This document shows positions 21,990-29,143 of a stretch of DNA of 34,051 nucleotides, piece by piece. Source of the DNA: Eubacteriales bacterium (GTDB taxonomy: Bacteria > Bacillota > Clostridia > Monoglobales > Firm-18); assembly GCA_028697835.1 (NCBI GenBank), contig JAQVDK010000013.1:1-34051 (forward strand), written 5' to 3'. Position 1 is the stretch's first letter. Each line of letters opens with the position of its first letter. The position numbers and the translations under genes were made by a program. Under the pieces are notes generated by a model, which saw nothing but the letters and a program-made list of their open reading frames with translations, ran no database searches and was not told where the DNA came from.

Positions 21990-22433
21990 ATGAATTTTGA
22001 AGAGCTTAAAAACTTTACCTTTGAACTTATTGACAAGCTTGACCATGCAAAGGCCGACAATGTTGAAATAGAATTTGAGGGAGTAAAGATTTTGGTGTCT
22101 AAAAATCCCGGGGCAAATGCCCTTTTGCAAGGCGGCGGCACATCTTTATCCATACAGCAAAACGCAGTTGTGGAAACAGCCCAGGAGCTGCTTCCCGAGG
22201 ATAAAACAATACTCTCGCCAATGGTGGGGACTTTTTATGCCGCCCCCGCCCCTGATGCCGAGCCTTTTGTGAAGGTAGGGGACAGGATTTGCGCAGGAGA
22301 TGTGATTTGCATAATCGAGGCCATGAAGCTGATGAATGAAATTACCGCCGACAAAAGCGGAGTTGTAAAGGAAATTTTAGTAGAAAACGCAAGCCCCATA
22401 GGCTTTGGTCAGCCTATTTTGGTGCTGGAATAG
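21990..22433 (+). CDS. accB: Biotin carboxyl carrier protein of acetyl-CoA carboxylase
   Basis: AccB carries carboxybiotin between AccC and AccDA. The 147-residue protein has an N-terminal helix-forming segment (1-40), a short linker, and the C-terminal biotinyl domain (about 72-147) with the thumb region SPMVGTFYAAPAPDAEPF and the biotinylated K113 in EAMKLMNEI. The ATG at 21990 follows TTAGGAGGG, only one base after the fabF stop. No biotin ligase is in the window. It stands between fabF and fabZ, the usual Firmicutes order. Confidence 0.94.
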   Translation: MNFEELKNFTFELIDKLDHAKADNVEIEFEGVKILVSKNPGANALLQGGGTSLSIQQNAVVETAQELLPEDKTILSPMVGTFYAAPAPDAEPFVKVGDRICAGDVICIIEAMKLMNEITADKSGVVKEILVENASPIGFGQPILVLE

Positions 22434-22445
22434 GGGGAGTGCTTT

Positions 22446-22868
22446 ATGTTTTTGCAGGATGATATAGAAAAAATAATACCTCATAGAAAGCCAATGCTTT
22501 TGATTGATAAAATAACCGATGTCATACCCGGTGAGTATGCAAAAGGGGAAATGAAAACAAGCGGCGACGAGTTTTTTTTCCAAGGTCACTTTCCGGGCAA
22601 TGCGGTTATGCCGGGGGTTATAATAATCGAAGCCATTGCCCAAACGGGTGCGGTCAGCATGCTTATGCTTGACGAGTTTAAGGGCAAAACAGGCTATTTT
22701 GCGGGGATAGACAAGGCAAAATTTAAGGCGAAGATACTCCCCGGCGACACTGTGGAGCTTGAAATTAAAATAATTAAGCGAAAGGGCGCAATAGGCATAG
22801 GAGAAGGCGCGGCGTATGTGAACGGGAAAAAAGCTGCATATGCCACCCTTACCTTTGCCATAGCATAA
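22446..22868 (+). CDS. fabZ: 3-hydroxyacyl-ACP dehydratase
   Basis: FabZ removes water from 3-hydroxyacyl-ACP to give the enoyl-ACP used by FabK. The 140-residue hot-dog-fold protein shows IIPHRKPMLLID at the N-terminus, catalytic H48 in FFQGHFPGNAVMPG and E62 in IEAIAQTGAV. It lies 12 bases after accB with AGGGGAG as ribosome-binding site. No isomerase (fabM or fabN) is present, so unsaturated fatty acids must be made elsewhere or otherwise. Confidence 0.95.
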   Translation: MFLQDDIEKIIPHRKPMLLIDKITDVIPGEYAKGEMKTSGDEFFFQGHFPGNAVMPGVIIIEAIAQTGAVSMLMLDEFKGKTGYFAGIDKAKFKAKILPGDTVELEIKIIKRKGAIGIGEGAAYVNGKKAAYATLTFAIA

Positions 22869-22883
22869 AGTAAGGTGAGGCTT

Positions 22884-24236
22884 ATGTTTAATAAAATACT
22901 GATAGCCAACAGGGGCGAAATTGCAGTGCGCATTATCCGCACCTGTCGGGATATGGGCATTATCAGCGTTGCGGTTTTTTCCGAGGCGGACAGGGAGTCC
23001 CTTCATGTTCAAATAGCTGACGAGTCGATATGTATTGGCAAGGCACACGCAAAAGACAGCTATCTTGATATGGACAGAATCATAAGCGCAGCATTGGCAA
23101 CAGGGGCGCAGGCTATTCACCCGGGCTTTGGCTTTTTGAGCGAAAACCCCAAATTTGCCCAAAAATGTCGGGAACATGGAATAGTGTTTATCGGTCCTAA
23201 TCATACTTCCATGGAAAAAATGGGCGATAAGATACAGGCAAGGTTGACAGCGCTATCCGCCGGCGTTCCCATAACGCCCGGCTCGCAGGGGGAAGTGAAA
23301 ACTTTTGAGCAGGCCGCCCACGTTGGCGAGATGATAGGCTATCCTTTAATGATAAAAGCTTCCGCAGGCGGCGGCGGCAGGGGAATCAGGAAAGTTGAAT
23401 CCAAAGAAACCTTAAAAGACCTTTTTTTATCGGCTAAAAACGAAGCCGAGGCCGCCTTTGGCGATGGAAGGCTTTACATTGAAAAGTGCATTGAAAGCCC
23501 AAGGCATGTAGAAGTGCAAATTTTAGCCGATAGCCATGGCAACATAGTCCACCTGTATGACAGGGACTGCACCGTCCAGCGAAGGAACCAAAAAATCTTA
23601 GAGGAGGCACCTTCGTCCTATATAAGTGATGAAACAAGGGAAAAAATGGGCAGGTGTGCCGTAAGCATTGCAAAGGCATGCGGGTATGTCAATGCAGGAA
23701 CGGTAGAGTTTTTGGTGGATAAGGACAGAAACTTTTACTTTTGCGAGATGAACACAAGAATACAGGTAGAGCACCCTGTTACCGAGGCGATTGTCGGCAT
23801 TGACCTTATAGAGTGGCAAATAAGGGTTGCCGCCCAAGAGCAGCTTTCCTTCAGTCAGGAGGACGTTAGAATTTGCGGCCATGCCATGGAATGCAGGATA
23901 AACGCAGAGGACAGCTCTAAAAACTTTGCACCCTGCCCCGGAACAATTTTGGAGATGCACCAGCCCGGAGGAATAGGAGTAAGGGTGGACAGCGGAGTTT
24001 ATCAGGGCTATACAATTCCGCCTTTTTATGATAATATGATAGCAAAGCTTATTGTAACCGGCAGCTCCCGAGAGCAATGCATAATTAGAATGAAGCGTGC
24101 TATTACGGAATATCTTTTTTATGGGATAAAAACAAACATTGATTTTCAAATAGCCATACTAAGTAGTGAAAAATTTCAAAAGGGCGAATATGGAACAGAC
24201 CTTTGCAGTGAATTGTTAGGTGATTATATTGAGTAA
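22884..24236 (+). CDS. accC: Biotin carboxylase subunit of acetyl-CoA carboxylase
   Basis: AccC carboxylates the biotin on AccB using ATP and bicarbonate. The 450-residue ATP-grasp enzyme has the N-terminal [22 protein letters not shown], the glycine-rich loop [12 protein letters not shown], the ERDC-equivalent [13 protein letters not shown], and the [14 protein letters not shown] active-site segment. The ATG at 22884 follows AAGGTGAGG; a GTG three codons earlier is inside that site. It overlaps accD by 8 bases when the TTG start of accD is used. Normal length. Confidence 0.95.
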   Translation: MFNKILIANRGEIAVRIIRTCRDMGIISVAVFSEADRESLHVQIADESICIGKAHAKDSYLDMDRIISAALATGAQAIHPGFGFLSENPKFAQKCREHGIVFIGPNHTSMEKMGDKIQARLTALSAGVPITPGSQGEVKTFEQAAHVGEMIGYPLMIKASAGGGGRGIRKVESKETLKDLFLSAKNEAEAAFGDGRLYIEKCIESPRHVEVQILADSHGNIVHLYDRDCTVQRRNQKILEEAPSSYISDETREKMGRCAVSIAKACGYVNAGTVEFLVDKDRNFYFCEMNTRIQVEHPVTEAIVGIDLIEWQIRVAAQEQLSFSQEDVRICGHAMECRINAEDSSKNFAPCPGTILEMHQPGGIGVRVDSGVYQGYTIPPFYDNMIAKLIVTGSSREQCIIRMKRAITEYLFYGIKTNIDFQIAILSSEKFQKGEYGTDLCSELLGDYIE

Positions 24237-25023
24237 TATATTGGGAATGTTTAAAAAGGCAAGATATGCCACCATACCTGTTTCCCAGATAAAAAGCGAA
24301 AATGCTTTAGAGACGAAAAAATCCGAAGAAAAAAAGCGCCTTAGTGCAAAGGAGCGCATAAGCCTTATGGCAGACGAGGAGACTTTTGTGCCCATGTTTG
24401 AGGAGCTTCGCACGGAAAACCCCTTGGATTTTGAAGGCTATGAAGAAAAAATACAGGGGCTTATTGAAAGCACAGGCTCAACCGAGGGGATAACCGTGGG
24501 CGAGTGCGAAATAGGCGGGCAAAAGGTGTGCATGGGGGTTATGGACAGCACCTTTTTAATGGGTTCTATGGGCAGTGTTGTAGGCGAGAGGCTTACCCGC
24601 CTTTTTGAACATGCAACGCAAAAAAGGCTGCCTGTGGTGGTGTTTTGCGCTTCAGGAGGTGCCAGAATGCATGAGGGCATTTTTTCCCTAATGCAAATGG
24701 CAAAGGTTAGCGCAGCCGTCATGAAACACTCTCAGGCAGGGCTTTTATACATCAGCGTGCTTACGGACCCCACCACAGGAGGGGTTACCGCCAGCTTTGC
24801 AATGCTGGGCGATATTATAATTGCCGAGCCAAAGGCGCTGATTGGCTTTGCCGGCAAAAGGGTTATAGAATCCACCATAAGCCAAACATTGCCGGAAGGG
24901 TTTCAAAGTGCGGAGTTTTTGCTAAAGCATGGATTTATTGATTTGATTTGCGAAAGAAGCAAACTAAAGGACATCATTGCAAATATAATTGACATGCACA
25001 GCTTCGGGGGTGAAGGGGTATGA
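24229..25023 (+). CDS. accD: Acetyl-CoA carboxyltransferase beta subunit lacking the zinc ribbon
   Basis: AccD and AccA together transfer the carboxyl group from biotin to acetyl-CoA. The carboxyltransferase core is intact: [56 protein letters not shown] and [13 protein letters not shown]. The N-terminus is unusual. Well-studied AccD proteins have a four-cysteine zinc ribbon of two CxxC pairs; here the corresponding 40-odd residues are a short charged stretch ([12 protein letters not shown], then a Lys/Glu-rich run) with no cysteine, and the protein is 264 residues rather than about 300. The TTG start at 24229 has AGGTGAT upstream, and an in-frame TAG at 24217-24219 rules out a longer N-terminus. 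It overlaps accA by 4 bases. Confidence 0.92.
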   Translation: MSNILGMFKKARYATIPVSQIKSENALETKKSEEKKRLSAKERISLMADEETFVPMFEELRTENPLDFEGYEEKIQGLIESTGSTEGITVGECEIGGQKVCMGVMDSTFLMGSMGSVVGERLTRLFEHATQKRLPVVVFCASGGARMHEGIFSLMQMAKVSAAVMKHSQAGLLYISVLTDPTTGGVTASFAMLGDIIIAEPKALIGFAGKRVIESTISQTLPEGFQSAEFLLKHGFIDLICERSKLKDIIANIIDMHSFGGEGV

Positions 25024-25826
25024 GGTCGGCATACGAAAAAATGCTTATTGCAAGAAATGTGTCAAGACCTAACTTTTATGCTTATGTAAAAGAGGTGTTT
25101 GACGATTTTATAGAGCTTCATGGCGACAGGCTCTATGGCGACGACCCTGCGGTGGCGGGAGGCATTGCAAGGCTTTCCGGCATGCCAGTTACGGTTATAG
25201 GCATTGTTAAAGGCAATTCCACAAACGAAAACATACAGCGAAATTTCGGTATGCCAAATCCGGAAGGGTATAGAAAAGCCCTGCGCCTTATGAAGCAGGC
25301 TGAAAAGTTTGGACGTCCGATTGTGTGCCTTGTGGACACGCCCGGGGCATATCCGGGCATTGGCGCAGAGGAGCGGGGACAGGGCGAGGCAATCGCAAGG
25401 AATTTGCTTGAGATGATGAGCCTTAAAACCCCTACTGTAAGCATAATTACGGGGGAAGGCGGAAGCGGCGGCGCTTTGGCGCTTGCGGTGGCAAACAGGG
25501 TTTATATGCTGGAAAACGCAATATATTCGGTAATATCCGCCAATGGCTTTGCTTCAATTTTGTGGAAGGACGCAAAGAGAGAGAAGGAAGCGGCACAGAT
25601 TATGAAAATGACTGCCCAGGATTTGCTGGAATTTGGCATTATAGACGGAATAATTCCCGAGCATGAAGAAGGTGCCCATGTATCAATCGAGGTTACCGCA
25701 AAATTTATGAAAAAACTGTTGATTGAGGAAATAAATAAGCTTTTGGATTTATCTTCCCAGGAGAGGGCAGAGCAAAAATATAAAAAGTTTAGAAGTTTTG
25801 GCATATTTACGGAAGGCGAAAAGTAA
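25020..25826 (+). CDS. accA: Acetyl-CoA carboxyltransferase alpha subunit
   Basis: AccA is the partner of AccD in the carboxyltransferase. The 268-residue protein has the core motifs [24 protein letters not shown], the [21 protein letters not shown] segment, [24 protein letters not shown] and the oxyanion-hole segment [40 protein letters not shown]. It is about 50 residues shorter than the E. coli protein, lacking the N-terminal helical extension. The ATG overlaps the accD stop (ATGA). It is last in the operon and is followed at once by a terminator. Confidence 0.94.
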   Translation: MRSAYEKMLIARNVSRPNFYAYVKEVFDDFIELHGDRLYGDDPAVAGGIARLSGMPVTVIGIVKGNSTNENIQRNFGMPNPEGYRKALRLMKQAEKFGRPIVCLVDTPGAYPGIGAEERGQGEAIARNLLEMMSLKTPTVSIITGEGGSGGALALAVANRVYMLENAIYSVISANGFASILWKDAKREKEAAQIMKMTAQDLLEFGIIDGIIPEHEEGAHVSIEVTAKFMKKLLIEEINKLLDLSSQERAEQKYKKFRSFGIFTEGEK

Positions 25827-25866
25827 AAAGTGAAATTGGGAAACCAATTTCACTTTTCGCTTTTTT
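25826..25866 (+). terminator. Terminator of the fab/acc operon
   Basis: AAAAGTGAAATTGG (25826-25839) pairs perfectly with CCAATTTCACTTTT (25844-25857) around a GAAA loop, followed by CGC and TTTTTT. It begins within the accA stop codon. Confidence 0.88.
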
Positions 25867-25984
25867 ATGTTATGGGAAATTACTATAAATGATTGTCGTG
25901 TGAAATGTTTTTTGCATATGCTATATGCGCGATATGTTTATGTGCCGATGGGCGCTGCCCACTTGCCTGCGGACGCTGTCTGCA

Positions 25985-27286
25985 TTATTTATATTTTGGC
26001 AGCCAGTCGCCGTGGGCTTCAATCAATGCGTCGCACAAATCCCTGATTCCGTCAATGGTAAGCTCCGCGCTTGTGTGCGGGTCCAGCATTGCCGCATGGT
26101 AGATATATTCTTTCTTTTGAGTAACAGCCGCTTCAATCGTCAAAAGCTGTGGGTTTATGTTTGTTCTGTTAAGGGCGGCCAACTGCTCGGGAAGGTCACC
26201 TACATAGCATGGGTTTATGCCGCTTGAGTCCACCAGGCAGGGAACTTCAACGCATGCATTTGAGGGAAGGTTTGTTATAAGCCCGGTGTTCATAACGTTT
26301 CCGCCTATTTTATATGGGATATTGGTTTCCATTGCCTCCATTATGTAAGAGCCGTATTCGTGGGTTCTCTCGTGGGAAAGAGAAGTGTCTTTAGTAAACT
26401 CCGCGCTACGTTTTTTCCAGTCTTCAATCTGGTTGATACATCTTCTTGGATATTCGTCAAGCGGAATATTGAATCTTTCGATAAGCTCAGGATATTTACT
26501 TTTTATAAAATAGGGCATATACTCGGCATTATGCTCGCTGGATTCGGTAACATAATAGCCAAACTGCTTCATAATTTCGTACCTTACCATGTCGCCGTGC
26601 TTGTCAGTCCTTGCAAACGCGCGTTTTTTAATTTCCGGGTATAGGTCGTTTCCGTCTTTGTCTTTAACTTCCAAAAGCCATGCCATGTGATTAATGCCGG
26701 CGATAAAATCGGTAACGCCTTTGGTTTCCATGCCAAGGCCTTTCAAAAGGTGTTCGCTGCAAACCTGAACGCTGTGGCAAAGCCCTACTGTTTTAACCCC
26801 TGTGTAGCGAAGCATGGCACCTGTAAGCATGCTCATTGGGTTGGTGTAGTTTAAAAACCACGCATCGGGGCAAACTTCTTCAATGTCCTTTGCAAAATCA
26901 AACATAACGGGAATTGTCCTAAGAGCCCTGAAAATTCCGCCTATCCCTAAGGTATCGCCTATGGTTTGGCGAAGACCGAATTTTTTTGGAACTTCAAAGT
27001 CTGTTATTGTGCATGGGTCGTATCCGCCTATTTGTACTGCGTTTATAACGTATTTTGCACCCCGCAGCGCCTCTTTTCTGTCGTCGTACTTGACAATTTT
27101 TGCCCTGTTTTCATTAACGTTGTTGTTTATGATATTAAGCATGTCATAGGATTCTTGAAGCCTTACGGGGTCAATGTCAAACAAGGCAATTTCCGATTCC
27201 CTTAGTGCAGGAGTCATCATTACGTCTCCTAAAATGTTTTTGGCGAAAACTGTGCTGCCAGCACCTAAAAATGTAATTTTTAACAT
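25985..27286 (-). CDS. melA: Family GH4 alpha-galactosidase/alpha-glucosidase
   Basis: GH4 enzymes hydrolyse glycosides by an NAD- and metal-dependent redox mechanism. The 433-residue cytoplasmic protein has the dinucleotide-binding FLGAGSTVFAKN (6-17), NAVQIGGYDPCTITDFEVP, NYTNPM (146-151), the metal-binding C170 in GLCHSVQ and H200 in AGINHMAW, and RRCINQIEDW. Similarity is greatest to the MelA/alpha-galactosidase branch, but alpha-glucosidase or glucuronidase activity cannot be excluded. The start ATG follows ACGGAGG. It is divergent from an AraC-type regulator whose promoter overlaps its own, suggesting sugar-inducible control. No sugar transporter is adjacent. Confidence 0.9.
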   Translation of the reverse strand: MLKITFLGAGSTVFAKNILGDVMMTPALRESEIALFDIDPVRLQESYDMLNIINNNVNENRAKIVKYDDRKEALRGAKYVINAVQIGGYDPCTITDFEVPKKFGLRQTIGDTLGIGGIFRALRTIPVMFDFAKDIEEVCPDAWFLNYTNPMSMLTGAMLRYTGVKTVGLCHSVQVCSEHLLKGLGMETKGVTDFIAGINHMAWLLEVKDKDGNDLYPEIKKRAFARTDKHGDMVRYEIMKQFGYYVTESSEHNAEYMPYFIKSKYPELIERFNIPLDEYPRRCINQIEDWKKRSAEFTKDTSLSHERTHEYGSYIMEAMETNIPYKIGGNVMNTGLITNLPSNACVEVPCLVDSSGINPCYVGDLPEQLAALNRTNINPQLLTIEAAVTQKKEYIYHAAMLDPHTSAELTIDGIRDLCDALIEAHGDWLPKYK

Positions 27287-27314
27287 TTAATCCATCCTCC
27301 GTTATATATTTATC

Positions 27315-27342
27315 TTGACTTAATTATAGAATATGTTACAAT
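27315..27342. promoter_or_regulatory. Overlapping divergent promoters of the araC-type gene and melA
   Basis: Rightward: TTGACT (27315-27320), 16 bases, TACAAT (27337-27342). Leftward: a clear TATAAT (minus strand of 27323-27328) lies within the rightward spacer, with no good -35 at the expected distance. A -10 without a -35 fits a promoter that needs an activator, here probably the AraC-type protein. The two promoters cannot both be occupied at once. Confidence 0.55.
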
Positions 27343-27394
27343 AAAATTAAATGGTAAAAGGTTATTTAAACATGGATTTTTGTTGGGTGATTGT

Positions 27395-28198
27395 GTGGAA
27401 AAAATTATTTTTATAAGCAGACAGTACAATACGGATATTGAAATAATTCAATGTGGAACGGAAAAATGCAAAAATGGGCATTTTTACGGTCCTGCTGTCC
27501 GAGATTTTTATTTGATACATTACGTTGTTTGCGGGAAGGGCTTTTTTCAAGTTGGGGAAAAAACCTATAACCTTACAAAAGGAGGGGGTTTTTTAATCGT
27601 GCCCGGCCAGCTTACATACTACCAAGCAGACCAAAAGGACCCTTGGGAATATATATGGGTTGGCTTTAGGGGCGTTAAGGCTCTGGAGCTTCTTGAGCTT
27701 TGCGCTCTTACACAGGAAAACCCCGTGTTTGAAGACATTGGTGTCGGCGAAATTTTTAAATCCATGATAGATGGGTACGGCATGAAAAATGCACAACTAC
27801 ACGTTTTGTCAAAGTTGTACGGCTTTTTTGCCCATGCCTGCCAAAACCAAAAGTTACCGGAGGAAAAGTCGGATCTAAAAAAAGAATACGTCAGCAATGC
27901 CATAAATTTTATAAAATCCAATTATATGAAGGACATATCCATAGGTCTTATAACAAAAGAAATAGGGCTTGACAGAAGTTATTTTTACGAGATTTTTAAA
28001 AAACAAACGGGAATATCACCCAAGCAGTTTTTAATCGATTACAGAATTGAGGCAGCGTGTAAGCTTTTGCGACAAACCAATTATAAAATAAGTGATATTG
28101 CCCGTTCGGTAGGCTATGAAGATGAATTTATGTTTTCAAGAATGTTTTCCAAGCGTAAGGGAATAAGCCCCCTAAAATATAGAAACGCCCAAGAATGA
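27395..28198 (+). CDS. AraC-family transcriptional regulator with cupin sensor
   Basis: The roughly 267-residue protein has an N-terminal AraC-binding cupin domain (about 1-120, with DFYLIHYVVCGKGFFQVG and GGGFLIVPGQLTYYQAD) that should bind a sugar. The C-terminal double helix-turn-helix (about 165-265) contains DISIGLITKEIGLDRSYFYEIFKKQTGISPKQFLIDYRI and ISDIARSVGYEDEFMFSRMFSKRKGISPLKYR. The start is uncertain: GTG 27395 is preferred because GGGTGAT (27385-27391) is at the right distance; TTG codons at 27380 and 27383 are alternatives. It is divergent from melA and is the likely activator of that gene. It ends 6 bases from the convergent peptidase gene. Confidence 0.9.
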   Translation: MEKIIFISRQYNTDIEIIQCGTEKCKNGHFYGPAVRDFYLIHYVVCGKGFFQVGEKTYNLTKGGGFLIVPGQLTYYQADQKDPWEYIWVGFRGVKALELLELCALTQENPVFEDIGVGEIFKSMIDGYGMKNAQLHVLSKLYGFFAHACQNQKLPEEKSDLKKEYVSNAINFIKSNYMKDISIGLITKEIGLDRSYFYEIFKKQTGISPKQFLIDYRIEAACKLLRQTNYKISDIARSVGYEDEFMFSRMFSKRKGISPLKYRNAQE

Positions 28199-28204
28199 CC
28201 TTGC

Positions 28205-29032
28205 CTACAGTGTTTCTGCCATCACAAGCATTTCCAATATGTCGCTGTAAATTCCGTCAAACTGCTCTATGGGCAGGGGATTTTCGCCGGCGCCGACTTC
28301 TATGGTATAGCCGGGTTTCCCAAACTCTTTTATGAACCAGTCCTTATATCCGCTGTAGGAGGACAGACCGTCCGCCAAGTCCAATTTATATCCGCTTACC
28401 GCCGAAAGCTTTTGGGCTATTTCCAGCGAGTTGGGTGGAAAATAGTCTTGATACTGCCAATATATAACCTGCCCCTGGCTGTGAAAAGCCAGCACATATT
28501 CGGGATTTATGCGGCGCGTAAAATCAGCCAATGCTTTTGATTCGGGCTCGCTTTCGGGGTGTGCGCCGGGGAATCTTGTGTGAGAGGGAACGCCAATGCC
28601 TTCCTTTTCGGCAAGCTCTTTGTATTCTTCCCAGCCTGCATCATAGTTATGGTTTAAATCCACACCTCTTGCATTTGACTGCCACATTTTCATTTCCTTT
28701 GATATTTCTATTCCGTCAGGATTTACCATTGGCACTATGTATATGGACACTCGCTCATGCAGCTTTCTTATGTTATAGCCTTTAAGCCGAACTCCTTTTA
28801 TATAGCTTTTGGCATAGTCGAAAACAAACTTCATCAAAAGCTTTGCGGTTATCCACTCCAATCCGTGGTGGGCGGCGTTGTATAAAATCTTCTTTTCACC
28901 TTTTCCAAGGCGCAGGCTGTATATATTTCTTCCGTTAACGCTTTTGCCTATAACATCTACATCTATAAATGGAAAGTTTTTTTTAATAACGTCTATATCC
29001 TTTTTTAGCTGGCAATAATCATATACACTCAT
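28205..29032 (-). CDS. M14 family zinc metallopeptidase, probable peptidoglycan-peptide peptidase
   Basis: The 275-residue protein has the M14 zinc ligands H56 and E59 (HHGLE) and H184 (AFHSQG), and the catalytic Glu is probably E245 (YTIEVG). The substrate-binding motif usually written GVDLNRN is RGVDLNHNY here, so the Arg that holds a free C-terminal carboxylate in carboxypeptidases A/B is His. That, plus the NARGVDLN context, suggests the gamma-D-glutamyl-diaminopimelate peptidase branch acting on peptidoglycan peptides rather than an ordinary carboxypeptidase. No signal peptide or wall-binding domain is visible, so it is probably cytoplasmic, in muropeptide recycling. The ATG follows AGAGGTGA. 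It lies after the S-layer gene terminator with a TATAAT of its own upstream. Confidence 0.85.
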   Translation of the reverse strand: MSVYDYCQLKKDIDVIKKNFPFIDVDVIGKSVNGRNIYSLRLGKGEKKILYNAAHHGLEWITAKLLMKFVFDYAKSYIKGVRLKGYNIRKLHERVSIYIVPMVNPDGIEISKEMKMWQSNARGVDLNHNYDAGWEEYKELAEKEGIGVPSHTRFPGAHPESEPESKALADFTRRINPEYVLAFHSQGQVIYWQYQDYFPPNSLEIAQKLSAVSGYKLDLADGLSSYSGYKDWFIKEFGKPGYTIEVGAGENPLPIEQFDGIYSDILEMLVMAETL

Positions 29033-29092
29033 CAGGCTTCACCTCTTTATTTATGGTAGTATATTATATGCAAGGGGCAAAAAACCGTGAAA

Positions 29093-29125
29093 AAAGAACC
29101 TCCTTAAATTTTAAGGAGGTTCTTT
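29093..29125 (-). terminator. Terminator of the large SLH gene
   Basis: AAAGAACCTCCTTAAA (29093-29108) is perfectly complementary to 29110-29125. On the minus strand the stem is followed by a T-rich run. It lies 18 bases past the SLH gene stop. Confidence 0.88.
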
Positions 29126-29143
29126 CAAAAACTTATATTAATT

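Noticed and set aside
24220-24222. GTG start for accD
   Set aside because: It lies inside the AGGTGAT ribosome-binding site; the TTG nine bases later is correctly spaced. Neither choice restores a zinc ribbon.
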